NCBI RefSeq assembly: GCF_040529065.1
Contig: NZ_CP132343.1
Coordinates: 248,001-312,000 of the forward strand
Reading direction: 5' to 3'
Origin: Xanthomonas sacchari
Lineage (GTDB): Bacteria; Pseudomonadota; Gammaproteobacteria; Xanthomonadales; Xanthomonadaceae
DNA: 64,000 nucleotides
Part shown: positions 46,016 to 55,237 of the stretch, in pieces
Position numbering within the stretch: the stretch's first letter is position 1
Layout of the letters: every line of letters starts with the position of its first letter
Program-made: the position numbers and the translations under genes
Notes under the pieces: generated by a model
What the model was told of the DNA's origin: nothing
Databases searched by the model: none
The model's input: only the letters and a program-made list of their open reading frames with translations

Positions 46016-46792
46016 TTGAAGATCGCCAGCTGGAACGTCAACTCGCTCAACGTGCGCCTGCCGCACCTGCAACAGTGGCTGGCCGCGTTCGCGCCGGACG
46101 TGGTCGGGATCCAGGAGACCAAGCTGGAGGACCACAAGTTTCCCGACACGGCGCTGGCCGAGGCCGGCTACCGCAGCGTGTTCGCCGGGCAGAAGACCTA
46201 CAACGGCGTGGCGATCCTCTCGCGCCTGCCGATCGGCGACGTGCAGATCGGCGTGCCGGGCCTGGAGGACGAGCAGAAGCGCGCCATCGCCGCCACCATC
46301 GGCGACCTGCGCATCGTCAATCTGTACGTGGTCAACGGCCAGGACGTGGGCACCGACAAGTACGCCTACAAGCTGCGCTGGCTGGAGGCGGTGCACGCCT
46401 GGCTGGCCGACGAGCTGCAGCGGCATCCGCGGCTGGTGGTGCTGGGCGACTTCAACATCGCCCCGGATGCGCGCGACGTGCACGATCCGCTGGTGTGGAG
46501 CGACAACCACATCCTCACCTCCACCGCCGAGCGCGGCGCCCTGCACAAGCTGCTCGCCCTCGGCCTGCACGACGGTTTCCGCCTGCACCATGCCGATGGC
46601 GGCCTGTTCAGCTGGTGGGACTACCGCCAGGCCGGCTTCCGCCGCGATCTGGGCCTGCGCATCGATCTGACCCTGGTGTCCGAGGCGCTGAAGGCGCGCA
46701 CCCGTGCCGCCGGCATTGACCGCGAACCGCGCACGTGGGAGCGTCCCAGCGACCACGCGCCGGCCTGGATCGAACTGGAGACGGGCGCATGA
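46016..46792 (+). CDS. xthA: Exodeoxyribonuclease III
   Basis: A 258-aa AP endonuclease and 3'-to-5' exonuclease for base-excision repair. Family motifs are KIASWNVNSLNVRLPHL, GIQETKLEDHKFP (metal-binding Glu), VVLGDFNIAPDARDVHDP, SWWDYR and the catalytic PSDHAPAWIEL. The frame starts with TTG at 46016, which gives exactly the usual N-terminus (TTG-Lys-Ile-Ala-Ser-Trp-Asn). No ATG fits. The following gene overlaps its stop by 4 nt. Confidence 0.95.
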   Translation: MKIASWNVNSLNVRLPHLQQWLAAFAPDVVGIQETKLEDHKFPDTALAEAGYRSVFAGQKTYNGVAILSRLPIGDVQIGVPGLEDEQKRAIAATIGDLRIVNLYVVNGQDVGTDKYAYKLRWLEAVHAWLADELQRHPRLVVLGDFNIAPDARDVHDPLVWSDNHILTSTAERGALHKLLALGLHDGFRLHHADGGLFSWWDYRQAGFRRDLGLRIDLTLVSEALKARTRAAGIDREPRTWERPSDHAPAWIELETGA

Positions 46793-47220
46793 GCGAGCGC
46801 CACGTGCGGCGCTGCATCGACAAGGTCGGAGATACCGCGATCGCGCCGCTGCACCGGCTCAGTTGCCACTGCGGTGCGGTGCAGATCGATCTGGAGCTGC
46901 CGCACGGCATCGTCGACCCGCGCCGCTGCAACTGCTCGCTGTGCCGGCGCCGCGGCGCCATTGTGGCGTCGGTCCCGCTGGCCGCCCTGCATGTCCGCGA
47001 AGGCGAGCAGGCGCTGCGCCTGTACCAGTTCCACACCCACACCGCGCAGCACTATTTCTGTGGCACCTGCGGGATCTACACCCATCATCGGCGCCGCTCC
47101 GATCCCAGCCTGTACGGCTACAACGTCGGTTGCCTGGAGGGCGTGGACCCGTATGCGCTGGCCATCGCGGTGCCGGTCGAGGACGGCGTGCGCCATCCGG
47201 CCGACCGCGCCGCGCCGTGA
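46789..47220 (+). CDS. GFA-family zinc protein (CENP-V/GFA)
   Basis: A 143-aa protein of the family named after glutathione-dependent formaldehyde-activating enzyme. Zinc-binding cysteines are in LSCHCGAVQIDL, RRCNCSLCRRRGAI and HYFCGTCGIYTHH, the typical order. The biochemical role of most members is unproven. It starts within the xthA stop codon (ATGA) and is therefore cotranscribed with it. A terminator follows. Confidence 0.9.
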   Translation: MSERHVRRCIDKVGDTAIAPLHRLSCHCGAVQIDLELPHGIVDPRRCNCSLCRRRGAIVASVPLAALHVREGEQALRLYQFHTHTAQHYFCGTCGIYTHHRRRSDPSLYGYNVGCLEGVDPYALAIAVPVEDGVRHPADRAAP

Positions 47221-47237
47221 GCGCGGCCGCAAACGCA

Positions 47238-47269
47238 AAACGCCCGGCGAACCGGGCGTTTGCGCAAGC
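47238..47269. terminator. Bidirectional terminator between convergent genes
   Basis: AACGCCCGG and CCGGGCGTT form a perfect 9-bp stem around CGAA, with A-rich and T-rich flanks. It lies between the GFA gene and the convergent small membrane protein gene. Confidence 0.75.
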
Positions 47270-47284
47270 GGTAAAGGCGACGCG

Positions 47285-47536
47285 TCAGCGCGCGCGGCCG
47301 CGGGTGACCAGGTTGACGATCGCCAGCAGGATGATCGCGCCGATCAGCGAGTACAGGAACGTCCACAGGGTGATCGCCTGGTTGATGCCGCCGCCGAACA
47401 GCCAGCCGGCGATCAGCGCACCGACGATGCCAACCACGATGTTCAGGATGATGCCCTGCTGTGCGTCACGGCGCATGATGATGCTGGCCAGCCAGCCCAC
47501 GATGCCGCCGACGATCAACCAGATGATGATGCCCAT
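47285..47536 (-). CDS. GlsB/YeaQ/YmgE-family small membrane protein
   Basis: An 83-aa inner-membrane protein with three hydrophobic helices: IIIWLIVGGIVGWLASIIM, GIILNIVVGIVGALIAGWLFGG and FLYSLIGAIILLAIVNLV. It has the Gly-zipper pattern of the transglycosylase-associated/GlsB family. Members respond to stress, but their mechanism is unclear. It is a single gene on the minus strand. Confidence 0.92.
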   Translation of the reverse strand: MGIIIWLIVGGIVGWLASIIMRRDAQQGIILNIVVGIVGALIAGWLFGGGINQAITLWTFLYSLIGAIILLAIVNLVTRGRAR

Positions 47537-47665
47537 GCGTCAGACTCCTCGGTTCGGCCCGCACCAGGAGCGGTGGGGTGCGCGCCATTTAAGAAGCGCC
47601 GCCGTGAAGCGGTCGTATAGCGGCGGCACCGTGGCGCAGCGGCCATTGCGCTTTGTGGGTGCGGC

Positions 47666-48295
47666 GTGAGCGCGCCGCTGCCCCCGGCCGCCGCCGACGG
47701 CGCCGAGGCGCCGGACTGGCGCCTTGGCCCGGTGGCGCTGTGGCTGCGCCCGCATCCGCCGCGTACTTCTGGTGAAGCGCAGGCGCGGCACCTGCTGGCC
47801 GGCGAACTGGCGCTGCCGGCGGCGCAGTTGCCGCTGCGTCGCGATGCGCGCGGCCGGCCGGGGCTGCATGCGCCGCTGGCGCACCTGGACACCGGCTGGA
47901 GCCACAGCGGCGACTACCTGCTGGTGGCGGTGGCCGCGCACGCCCGGCTGGGCGTGGACATCGAGCGGCAGCGGCCGCGGCCGCGCCTGCTGGAACTGGC
48001 GCAGCGCTTCTTCCACCCGGACGAGGTCGCGCTGCTGGCGGCGCTGGCGATGCCGGCGCGCGAGGCGCTGTTCTTCCGCCTGTGGTGCGCCAAGGAAGCG
48101 CTGCTCAAGGCGCATGGCCACGGCATCGCCTTCGGCCTGCACCGGCTGCGCTTCGCCGAGGGCGCCAGCGGCGCGCTGCGCCTGGTCTGGTGCGACCCGG
48201 GCCTGGGTGAGGCCGAGGCCTGGCATCTGCACGAATGGGCGCCGGTCGCGGGCTACCGCGCGGCGCTGGCCTGGATCCCTGCGGCGCTGCCGTAG
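47666..48295 (+). CDS. 4'-phosphopantetheinyl transferase (Sfp-like)
   Basis: A 209-aa enzyme that moves the phosphopantetheine arm of CoA to a carrier-protein serine. Motifs are WSHSGDYLLVAVA, LGVDIERQRPRP (Mg-binding Asp and Glu) and RLWCAKEALLKAHGHG (W-x-x-KEA-x-x-K). The Sfp/HetI/AcpT branch activates secondary-metabolite or fatty-acid carriers. No synthase is in the window, so it serves targets elsewhere. It starts with GTG at 47666; the nearby ORF has no better start. It is convergent with phoD. Confidence 0.9.
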   Translation: MSAPLPPAAADGAEAPDWRLGPVALWLRPHPPRTSGEAQARHLLAGELALPAAQLPLRRDARGRPGLHAPLAHLDTGWSHSGDYLLVAVAAHARLGVDIERQRPRPRLLELAQRFFHPDEVALLAALAMPAREALFFRLWCAKEALLKAHGHGIAFGLHRLRFAEGASGALRLVWCDPGLGEAEAWHLHEWAPVAGYRAALAWIPAALP

Positions 48296-48361
48296 CGATC
48301 GCCGTGCGCACCGGTGCGCAGCCGGCGGCCGACCCGCGCCAGGCGCCGCGGGTGCCGTGCC

Positions 48362-49972
48362 TCAGGCGTCGAGCGCACCGGCGCGGCCATCCTCCACCAC
48401 GAAGCGCTTGAGCGTGGACACCGTGGCGTGCGGATCGCGGCGTTCGGAGATCGCCTGCAGCCGGGTCTCCATCCGCGCCGGGCTCAGCGACACCGACACG
48501 TAGCCGCGCTGGCGGCTCTCGGCGTAGCGCACGTGCGGATTGTCCGGCAGCCGTCGCAAGATTTCCTCGTAAGGCGGGCCGTCGGAGGTGATCGAGGTGC
48601 CGACGAACTCCGTGGCCACGGTGGGCGCGTGCGGGTCGGTCGTCTCGGCCTTGAGATCGGTGACCCAGTAGGAATGGATGTCGCCGCCCCAGAACACCGG
48701 ATTGCGCAGGCCGCTGCGGACGATGGCGTCGAGCATGCGCGTGCGCGTGGCCGGGTAGCCGTCCCAGCCGTCGGTCCAGGCGCCGACATGGCCGTCGTTG
48801 CGGTCGTGCTGCACGATCGGCGCGACCAGCAGGTCCTGCGCGATGATGTTCCAGCGCGCCTGCGAGCGGCCGAAGCCGCGGTACAGCCAGCGCTCCTGCG
48901 CCGCGCCGAGCATGCTGCGCGCCGGGTCGTTCAGGTCCTTGCAGTCGAGCGGCGCGACGTGCCCGCCGCGCCAGCCGTTCGGCAGGGGACAGGGCTGCTC
49001 GCTGCGGTACTGGCGCCCGTCGAGGACGAAGAAGCGCGCCAGCGCGCCGTAGTCCAGGGCCCGGTAGAGACGCATGTCGGGGCCGTGCGGACGATGCCGG
49101 GCGCGCAGCGGAAAGTGCTCGTACATCGCCTGATAGGCAGCGGCACGGCGGCGCAGGAAGGCGGCGGTGGGCACGGCCGGGTCCTGCGACCAGCGGTTGG
49201 CGTAGTCGTTCTGCACTTCGTGGTCGTCCCAGGTCGCCACGCAGGCGGAGCCCGCATGCAGCGCCTGCAGGTCGGGATCGGTGCGGTACAGCGCATAGCG
49301 GTTGCGGTAGCCGGCCAGATCGACGCAGTCGCCGCTGCCGTGGGTGCGCACCAGGCCGGCGGCTTCCTCGCCGCGGTGGCTGTACTCGTAGATGTAGTCG
49401 CCGAGGAAGAACACCAGGTCCGGGCGCTCCGCGGCCAAATGCCGGTAGGCGCTGAAATAGCCTTCTTCCCAGTGCGCGCAGGAGACGAAGCCGAAGCGCG
49501 CGCTGTCCAGGGCGCCAGGCGCCGGCGCGGTGCGCGCGCAGCCGAGCGGACTCTGCGCGCCCAGCGCCTCGAAGCGGTACCAGTACGGCCGTCCCGGTTG
49601 CAGGCCGCTGACCTCCACGTGCACGGCATGGCCCCAGCGCGGATGCGCCATCGCCACACCGCGCTGGACCACCTGGGTCATGGCCGCGTCGGTGGCCACG
49701 CGCCAGCGCACCGGCACCGGCGCACGCAGGCCGCCGCTTCCATCCGGCGCCAGCGGCTGGGGCGCCAGCCGGGTCCACAGCACCAGCCCGTCGTGCAGCG
49801 GGTCGCCCGCCGCCACGCCCAGGGTGAACGGATCGGCGCTGCCGCTGGCACGGGCGAACGGGCTCAGCAGCGGCGTCGCCGCCAGCAGGCCCAGCCCGGC
49901 CAGCACCCGGCGGCGGCCCGGATCGTGCGGGGCGTCGGCGGGCGCGTTCGGGGTGTCTGCAAGGTCGGACAT
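48362..49972 (-). CDS. phoD: PhoD-family alkaline phosphatase/phosphodiesterase
   Basis: A 536-aa enzyme with a twin-arginine signal ([18 protein letters not shown]), so it is exported folded. Metal-site motifs are [56 protein letters not shown] and [14 protein letters not shown]. It binds Ca and Fe and releases phosphate from mono- and diesters. The ATG at 49972 gives a normal Tat leader; a 31-codon upstream extension crosses the divergent promoter toward rsmG. A Pho-box was not identified by eye. Confidence 0.93.
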   Translation of the reverse strand: MSDLADTPNAPADAPHDPGRRRVLAGLGLLAATPLLSPFARASGSADPFTLGVAAGDPLHDGLVLWTRLAPQPLAPDGSGGLRAPVPVRWRVATDAAMTQVVQRGVAMAHPRWGHAVHVEVSGLQPGRPYWYRFEALGAQSPLGCARTAPAPGALDSARFGFVSCAHWEEGYFSAYRHLAAERPDLVFFLGDYIYEYSHRGEEAAGLVRTHGSGDCVDLAGYRNRYALYRTDPDLQALHAGSACVATWDDHEVQNDYANRWSQDPAVPTAAFLRRRAAAYQAMYEHFPLRARHRPHGPDMRLYRALDYGALARFFVLDGRQYRSEQPCPLPNGWRGGHVAPLDCKDLNDPARSMLGAAQERWLYRGFGRSQARWNIIAQDLLVAPIVQHDRNDGHVGAWTDGWDGYPATRTRMLDAIVRSGLRNPVFWGGDIHSYWVTDLKAETTDPHAPTVATEFVGTSITSDGPPYEEILRRLPDNPHVRYAESRQRGYVSVSLSPARMETRLQAISERRDPHATVSTLKRFVVEDGRAGALDA

Positions 49973-50067
49973 GGGCAGAAGCGTGCTTGAAGACGACCGA
50001 CAATGCTCGCGCGCGCCCATGTCCGCAACATGGCAGCACGCGCGGCGCCACCTGCGATAATCCACCG

Positions 50068-50709
50068 ATGACCGATGCTTCCCTTCCCGATTCCGTCCGC
50101 GTCGCGCTCGAACAGGGCCTGCACGCGCAAGGCCTGGACGCCGCCGCGCTGGCGCCGCCGCTGCTGGCCTACCTGGCGCTGCTGACGCGCTGGAACCGCA
50201 CCTACAACCTGACCGCGATCCGCGACCCGCACGAGATGGTGACCCGCCACCTGCTGGATTCGCTGGCGATGCAGCCGTTCGCCAGCGAGGGCGCGCTGGC
50301 CGACCTGGGCACCGGGCCGGGGCTGCCCGGCATCCCGCTGGCGATCGCGCGGCCGCAACTGCGGGTGACCCTGGTCGAAAGCAACGGCAAGAAGGCGCGG
50401 TTCCTGCGCGAGGCGGTGCGCCAGCTGCGCCTGGACAACGCGCGGGTGGCCGAGTCGCGCGCCGAGGCGCTGGACGAGGCCGGCGCCTACGACCTGCTGA
50501 CCGCGCGCGCGCTGGACACGCTGGCCGGCATCGTCGCGGTCGGCGGCCACCTGCTGCGCCCGGGCGGGCGCCTGCTGGCGATGAAGGGCGTGCGTCCGGA
50601 CGAGGAGATCGCCGCGCTGCCGCCGGGCTGGGTGGCGCCGACGGTGCACCCGCTGCAGGTCCCCGGCCTGGGCGCCGACCGCCACCTGGTGGTGGTCGAG
50701 CGCGGTTGA
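50068..50709 (+). CDS. rsmG: 16S rRNA (guanine527-N7)-methyltransferase
   Basis: A 213-aa SAM-dependent enzyme (also called GidB) that methylates G527 of 16S rRNA. Motif I is [20 protein letters not shown], followed by [21 protein letters not shown], with [27 protein letters not shown] before it. The ATG at 50068 gives the normal length. It lies just upstream of parA and parB, a conserved order (rsmG-parA-parB) in many bacteria near the replication origin, although no mnmG or dnaA is in this window. Confidence 0.95.
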   Translation: MTDASLPDSVRVALEQGLHAQGLDAAALAPPLLAYLALLTRWNRTYNLTAIRDPHEMVTRHLLDSLAMQPFASEGALADLGTGPGLPGIPLAIARPQLRVTLVESNGKKARFLREAVRQLRLDNARVAESRAEALDEAGAYDLLTARALDTLAGIVAVGGHLLRPGGRLLAMKGVRPDEEIAALPPGWVAPTVHPLQVPGLGADRHLVVVERG

Positions 50710-50799
50710 GCGGCGGCCGCGGCCGGCCCCGATTTCCGCCACGGGGGGCTGTGACCGCATAATGCCCGGTCCCACCCCCATCGCCGACGAGGCTCCCGC

Positions 50800-51597
50800 A
50801 TGGCCCGCATCATCGCCATCGCCAACCAGAAGGGCGGCGTCGGCAAGACCACCACCGCGGTCAACCTGGCCGCGGCGCTGGCCCGCCAGTCGCAGCGCGT
50901 GCTGCTGGTGGACCTGGACTCGCAGGGCAATGCGACGATGGGCAGCGGCATCGACAAGCGCGAACTGGCCGCCTCCACCTGCGACGTGCTGCTCGGCGAG
51001 AGCAGCGCCGAACAGATCCGGGTGACCGCACCGGAAGGCTTCGACCTGCTGCCGGGCAACATCGATCTCACCGCCGCCGAGATCCAGCTGATGGACCAGC
51101 CGGCGCGCGAGCAGCGGCTGAAGACCGCGCTGGCGCCGCTGCGCGAGGCCTACGACTTCATCCTGATCGACTGCCCGCCGGCGCTGTCGCTGCTGACCCT
51201 GAACGCGCTGACCGCCGCCGACTCGGTGATCGTGCCGATGCAGTGCGAGTACTACGCGCTGGAAGGGCTGACCGCGCTGCTGGAGACCATCGAGGCGCTG
51301 CGCGCCGAGCTGAACCCGGCGCTGGAGATCGAAGGCGTGCTGCGCACCATGTTCGACGTGCGCAACAACCTGGCCAACGCGGTGTCGGCGGAGCTGACCA
51401 ACCACTTCGGCGACAAGGTGTTCCGCACCATCGTGCCGCGCAACGTGCGTCTGGCCGAGGCGCCCAGCCATGGCCAGAGCATCGTCGGCTACGACCGCAC
51501 CTCGCGCGGCGGCGTCGCCTACCTGGGACTGGCCGGCGAGATCGTGCGCCGCCGCAACGAACGCAATCGGCCGATGCCGGCCATGGAGACCGTCTGA
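50800..51597 (+). CDS. parA: Chromosome-partitioning ATPase ParA
   Basis: A 265-aa Walker-type ATPase (Soj/ParA). Seen are the deviant Walker A IIAIANQKGGVGKTTTAVNLAAALA, Walker A' VLLVDLDSQGNATMGSG and Walker B DFILIDCPPALSLLTLNAL. It binds DNA non-specifically in the ATP state and, with ParB bound at parS sites, moves the origin region. Chromosomal rather than plasmid type is indicated by size and neighbours. The stop overlaps the parB ATG by one base (TGATG). Confidence 0.96.
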   Translation: MARIIAIANQKGGVGKTTTAVNLAAALARQSQRVLLVDLDSQGNATMGSGIDKRELAASTCDVLLGESSAEQIRVTAPEGFDLLPGNIDLTAAEIQLMDQPAREQRLKTALAPLREAYDFILIDCPPALSLLTLNALTAADSVIVPMQCEYYALEGLTALLETIEALRAELNPALEIEGVLRTMFDVRNNLANAVSAELTNHFGDKVFRTIVPRNVRLAEAPSHGQSIVGYDRTSRGGVAYLGLAGEIVRRRNERNRPMPAMETV

Positions 51598-52517
51598 TGA
51601 GTGCCAAGCCCCCCGCCCTCGGAGCGAAGAAGCGCGGCCTCGGCCGTGGCCTGGAAGCGCTGCTGGGGCCGAAGGGCGCGGCCGCGCCGGTGCCCACCGC
51701 CGAAGTGCAGCCGGGCGAGAGCCTGCGCCGCCTGCCGGTGGGGCAGCTGCAGCCGGGCAAGTACCAGCCGCGGCAGGAGATGGACGAGGCCAAGCTGCAG
51801 GAGCTGGCCGAGTCGATCAAGGCGCAGGGCGTGATCCAGCCGATCGTCGCCCGCGAACTGGCGCCGGGCAGTTTCGAGATCGTCGCCGGCGAACGCCGCT
51901 GGCGCGCCTCGCAGTTGGCTGGGCTGAGCGAAGTGCCGGTGGTGGTGCGCGAGCTGGACGACCGCACCGTCATCGCCATGGCGCTGATCGAGAACATCCA
52001 GCGCGAAGACCTCAATCCGCTGGAAGAGGCGCAGGCGCTGCAGCGGCTGATCGACGAGTTCTCGCTGACCCACGCCGAGGCCGCCGAGGCGGTGGGCCGC
52101 TCGCGCGCGTCGGTGTCCAACCTGCTGCGCCTGCTGGAACTGCCGCCGGCGATCCGCGCACTGCTGGAGGCGCGGCGCCTGGAGATGGGCCATGCGCGCG
52201 CGCTGCTGACGCTGTCGCCGGAACTGGCCAGCCGCCTGGCCTCCGACGCCGCCGACCAGGGCTGGTCGGTGCGCGAGGTCGAGCACCGTGCCCAGCAGTT
52301 CGCCGCCGGCAAGGTGCCGAGCAACCGCAAGGCCAAGCCGGCGCGCACCGCGCCGCAGGCCGACATCGCCTCGCTGGAGACCGAGCTGTCCGAGTCACTG
52401 GGCACCAAGGTGTCCATCGCCCACGGCCGCGGCGGCAAGGGCAAGCTGGTGATCCACTACACCGATTTGGACACGCTGGACGGCGTGCTCGAGAAACTGC
52501 GTCCGCGGCAGGCCTGA
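51597..52517 (+). CDS. parB: Chromosome-partitioning protein ParB
   Basis: A 306-aa CTP-dependent DNA clamp that loads at parS. The N-terminus KKRGLGRGLEALLG is the ParA-contacting segment. The ParB/Srx domain follows (about 35-130: GQLQPGKYQPRQ, IVAGERRWRASQLAGL, ENIQREDLNPLEEA), then the HTH (SLTHAEAAEAVGRSRASVSNLLRLLEL) and a C-terminal dimer domain (GKLVIHYTDLDTLDGVLEKL). No parS-like 16-mer was found by eye in the flanks. Confidence 0.96.
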   Translation: MSAKPPALGAKKRGLGRGLEALLGPKGAAAPVPTAEVQPGESLRRLPVGQLQPGKYQPRQEMDEAKLQELAESIKAQGVIQPIVARELAPGSFEIVAGERRWRASQLAGLSEVPVVVRELDDRTVIAMALIENIQREDLNPLEEAQALQRLIDEFSLTHAEAAEAVGRSRASVSNLLRLLELPPAIRALLEARRLEMGHARALLTLSPELASRLASDAADQGWSVREVEHRAQQFAAGKVPSNRKAKPARTAPQADIASLETELSESLGTKVSIAHGRGGKGKLVIHYTDLDTLDGVLEKLRPRQA

Positions 52518-52553
52518 GCGCCGCCGCCCGCGTCCGCCAGGACCGCCACCGCC

Positions 52554-52862
52554 ATGCATCCCAGCAAGGTCGACCGCCACCACCTGCTGCGCCTGACCGA
52601 CCTGCCCAACGTCGGGCCGGCCTGCGAGAAGGACCTGCGCCTGATCGGCATCCGCGTGCCGGCGCATCTGCAGGGCCGCGATCCGTACGACATGTACGCG
52701 CAGCTGTGCTTGCGCACGGGCGTGGTGCACGACCACTGCGTGATCGACGTGTTCCTGTCGATCGTGCGCTTCATGCAGGGCGAGATGCCGCGTCCATGGT
52801 GGGAATTCAGCAAGGAGCGCAAGGCGGCGCTGGCCAAGGACGCGCCGCTGACCCTGCGCTGA
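52554..52862 (+). CDS. Helix-hairpin-helix protein (Cdd1-like pathogenicity-locus family)
   Basis: A 102-aa protein with a helix-hairpin-helix start (LLRLTDLPNVGPACEKDLRLIGI) and the downstream pattern LQGRDPYDMYAQLCLRTGVVHDHCVIDVFLSIVRFMQG, which matches small Cdd1-like proteins. The HhH suggests nucleic-acid binding, but the role is unknown. It is 36 nt behind parB on the same strand and may be cotranscribed. Confidence 0.8.
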   Translation: MHPSKVDRHHLLRLTDLPNVGPACEKDLRLIGIRVPAHLQGRDPYDMYAQLCLRTGVVHDHCVIDVFLSIVRFMQGEMPRPWWEFSKERKAALAKDAPLTLR

Positions 52863-52902
52863 GGCCCCGCGCCGCGGCGCGAGGCAGCAACCGGAGCATT
52901 GC

Positions 52903-52998
52903 ATGAGCCACCAGGACACGCAGATCAGCTCGAGCGGCATGCAGCACCGCCGGGCGAGCGCCATCGATCCGGGCGGCGTCAACGCCGGGCTGCCCTGA
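52903..52998 (+). CDS. Possible 31-aa small protein
   Basis: An ATG at 52903 with GGAG 8 nt upstream opens a 31-codon frame (starts MSHQDTQISSSGMQHRR) ending at TGA 52998. The composition (Ser/Gln/His/Arg) is unlike the Ala/Arg-rich frames produced by chance in this genome. It lies between the HhH gene and the epimerase gene. Too short to judge. Confidence 0.3.
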   Translation: MSHQDTQISSSGMQHRRASAIDPGGVNAGLP

Positions 52999-53056
52999 GC
53001 GTTGCCCGGTCGCGACGCCCGCCATTTCTTCGTCTTTCGTTTTCCAGGATTCCGCC

Positions 53057-54022
53057 ATGCCCATCCTCGTCACCGGCGCCGCCGGCTTCATCGGTGCCCA
53101 CACCGTCCGTGCGCTGCGCGCCGCCGGGCAGTTGGTGGTCGGCCTGGACAACTACAACGACTACTACGACCCGCAGCTCAAGCGCGACCGCGTCGCCGCG
53201 CTGTGCGCGGGCGCGGACATCCGCACGCTCGACCTGACCGACCGCGACGGCCTGGCCGCGCTGTTCGACGAGGTGCAGCCGACCCGCGTGGTGCACCTGG
53301 CCGCGCAGGCCGGGGTGCGCTATTCGCTGCAGAATCCCTACGCTTACGTCGACAGCAACCTGGTCGGCTTCGTCAACATGCTGGAGCTGTGCCGGCACCG
53401 CGGCGTCGAGCACCTGGTCTATGCCTCCAGCAGCTCGGTGTACGGCGATTCGGCGACGCCGCCGTTCTCCGAGGACCAGCGCATCGACCAGCCGCGCTCG
53501 CTGTACGCGGCGACCAAGGCCGCCAACGAGCTGATGGCCCATACCTACGCGCAGCTGTACGGCCTGCGCGCCACCGGGCTGCGTTTCTTCACCGTGTACG
53601 GCCCCTGGGGCCGCCCGGACATGGCGCCGCTGCTGTTCAGCCGCGCGGTGCTGGCCGGGCGCCCGATCGAGGTGTTCAACCACGGCCGCATGCGCCGCGA
53701 CTTCACCTTCGTCGCCGACATCGTCGCCGGCGTGCTCGGCGCGCTCGATCACCCCTCCAGCGAGCCGGTGCCGCACCGCGTGTTCAACCTCGGCAATCAC
53801 ACCCCGGTGGAACTGGAGCGTTTCATCGCGGTGATCGAGGCCGCCGCCGGCCGCAGCGCCGAAAAGCTGTACCGGCCGATGCAGCCGGGCGACATGATCG
53901 AGACGATGGCCGATACTGCGCGGGCCCACGCTGCGTTCGGCTTCGATCCGAGCACCCCGATCGAGGTCGGCCTGCCGCAGGTGGTGGCCTGGTGCCGGGA
54001 GTATTTCGGCGCCGCCGCCTGA
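53057..54022 (+). CDS. NAD-dependent epimerase (UDP-glucuronate 4-epimerase type)
   Basis: A 321-aa short-chain dehydrogenase/epimerase. Seen are the NAD-binding GAAGFIGAHTVRALRAAG, VVGLDNYNDYYDPQLKRDR (typical of UDP-glucuronate/galacturonate 4-epimerases), the catalytic SSSSVYG and YAATKAANELM (Tyr/Lys), RFFTVYGPWGRPDMAPLLFSRAVL and RRDFTFVADIV. The likely reaction is UDP-GlcA to UDP-GalA. It is first of a probable operon with a GT2 and a LAB_N protein, supplying a nucleotide sugar for envelope glycolipids. Confidence 0.87.
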   Translation: MPILVTGAAGFIGAHTVRALRAAGQLVVGLDNYNDYYDPQLKRDRVAALCAGADIRTLDLTDRDGLAALFDEVQPTRVVHLAAQAGVRYSLQNPYAYVDSNLVGFVNMLELCRHRGVEHLVYASSSSVYGDSATPPFSEDQRIDQPRSLYAATKAANELMAHTYAQLYGLRATGLRFFTVYGPWGRPDMAPLLFSRAVLAGRPIEVFNHGRMRRDFTFVADIVAGVLGALDHPSSEPVPHRVFNLGNHTPVELERFIAVIEAAAGRSAEKLYRPMQPGDMIETMADTARAHAAFGFDPSTPIEVGLPQVVAWCREYFGAAA

Positions 54023-54106
54023 CGCTTCATGCGCGGATCCATCGGTTCGCGGCACAATGCCCCGCTTTTTTCCCCACGCGCCCCCGCGCCCAGCCCTGCC
54101 GAATCC

Positions 54107-54829
54107 ATGAGCCAGCTTTCCCTTTCCGTCGTCGTTCCGGTGTTCAACGAGCGCGACAACGTGCCGCCGCTGGTCGCCGAGATCGTCGCCGCGCTGCGCG
54201 GCACGATCGATTTCGAGATCGTCTACGTCGACGACCATTCGCGCGACGACACCCTGGCGGTGCTCGAAGGGCTGAAGGCGTCCACGCCGGAGCTGCGCGT
54301 GCTGCACCATGTCAGCCAGAGCGGGCAGAGCACCGCGGTGCGCAACGGCGTCAAGGCCGCGCGCGGGCTGTGGATCGCCACCCTGGACGGCGACGGCCAG
54401 AACGATCCGGCCGACATCCCCAAGCTGCTGGCCGCGCGCCAGGCAGCCGAGCCGCTGGTCAAGCTGTTCGCCGGCTGGCGGGTGTCGCGGCAGGACTCGG
54501 GCAGCAAGCGCTGGGCCTCGAAGTGGGCCAATGCGATCCGCGCGCGCATGCTGCGCGACGATACCCCGGACACCGGTTGCGGCATCAAGCTGTTCGAGCG
54601 CGAGGCGTTCCTGGACCTGCCGTACTTCGACCACATGCACCGCTACCTGCCGGCGCTGATGCAGCGCGCCGGCTGGCAGACCCTGAGCGTGCCGGTGAAC
54701 CACCGCCACCGCACCTCGGGCGTCTCCAAGTACAACAACCTCAACCGTGCTCTGGTCGGCATCCGCGATCTGCGCGGCGTGGCCTGGCTGATCGCGCGCA
54801 GCCGCCGCACCGCGGTGCAGGAGCGCTGA
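54107..54829 (+). CDS. Family 2 glycosyltransferase (polyprenyl-phosphate sugar synthase type)
   Basis: A 240-aa GT-A enzyme resembling dolichyl-phosphate mannose synthase and its bacterial relatives. Seen are LSVVVPVFNERDNVPPLV, FEIVYVDDHSRDDTLAVL, ATLDGDGQNDPADIPKLL and GCGIKLFEREAFLDLP, then NHRHRTSGVSKYNN. No C-terminal membrane helices are present, so it is the short catalytic form. It probably transfers the sugar made by the upstream epimerase to a polyprenyl phosphate. The ATG at 54107 is chosen for the normal N-terminus. It is followed after 1 nt by the LAB_N gene. Confidence 0.86.
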   Translation: MSQLSLSVVVPVFNERDNVPPLVAEIVAALRGTIDFEIVYVDDHSRDDTLAVLEGLKASTPELRVLHHVSQSGQSTAVRNGVKAARGLWIATLDGDGQNDPADIPKLLAARQAAEPLVKLFAGWRVSRQDSGSKRWASKWANAIRARMLRDDTPDTGCGIKLFEREAFLDLPYFDHMHRYLPALMQRAGWQTLSVPVNHRHRTSGVSKYNNLNRALVGIRDLRGVAWLIARSRRTAVQER

Positions 54830-54830
54830 G

Positions 54831-55172
54831 ATGGAGGCGAACTTCCTCAACGAACCGATCCAGGCGCTGTACTGGACCGGGCTGCACGTCACCGGCTGGA
54901 AGCTGATCGGCTACGTCGGCGCGCTGATGTTCGGCGGCCGCTGGCTGGTGCAGTTCGTCGCCTCCAAGCGCGCCGGCAAGCCGGTGATCCCGCGCCTGTT
55001 CTGGTACATGAGCGTGGTCGGCAGCCTGATGACGCTGAGTTACTTCATGTTCTCGGCCAAGCAGGACTCGGTGGGCGTGCTGCAGAACCTGTTCCCCGCC
55101 TTTACCGCCTTCTACAGCCTGTACCTGGACATCAAGCACCGCGGCTGGCACCGCGACCGCGCGACGCATTGA
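54831..55172 (+). CDS. Lipid-A-disaccharide-synthase N-terminal-domain (LAB_N) membrane protein
   Basis: A 113-aa inner-membrane protein with three helices (GWKLIGYVGALMFGGRWLVQFVAS, LFWYMSVVGSLMTLSYFMF, LFPAFTAFYSLYLDI). The LAB_N pattern GRWLVQFVASKRAGKPVIPRLFWYMS is clear. Such stand-alone proteins occur beside polyprenyl-phosphate glycosyltransferases and lipid-A-modifying enzymes. The role is probably in presenting or flipping the lipid-linked sugar, which is inference. It is the last gene of the epimerase-GT2-LAB_N set. Confidence 0.87.
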   Translation: MEANFLNEPIQALYWTGLHVTGWKLIGYVGALMFGGRWLVQFVASKRAGKPVIPRLFWYMSVVGSLMTLSYFMFSAKQDSVGVLQNLFPAFTAFYSLYLDIKHRGWHRDRATH

Positions 55173-55237
55173 GCGCGCTGCCGCTGCGCGCGATTGCAGG
55201 CGGCGCGTAATACCCTCCGATCGCAGCTGGCCCCGTG

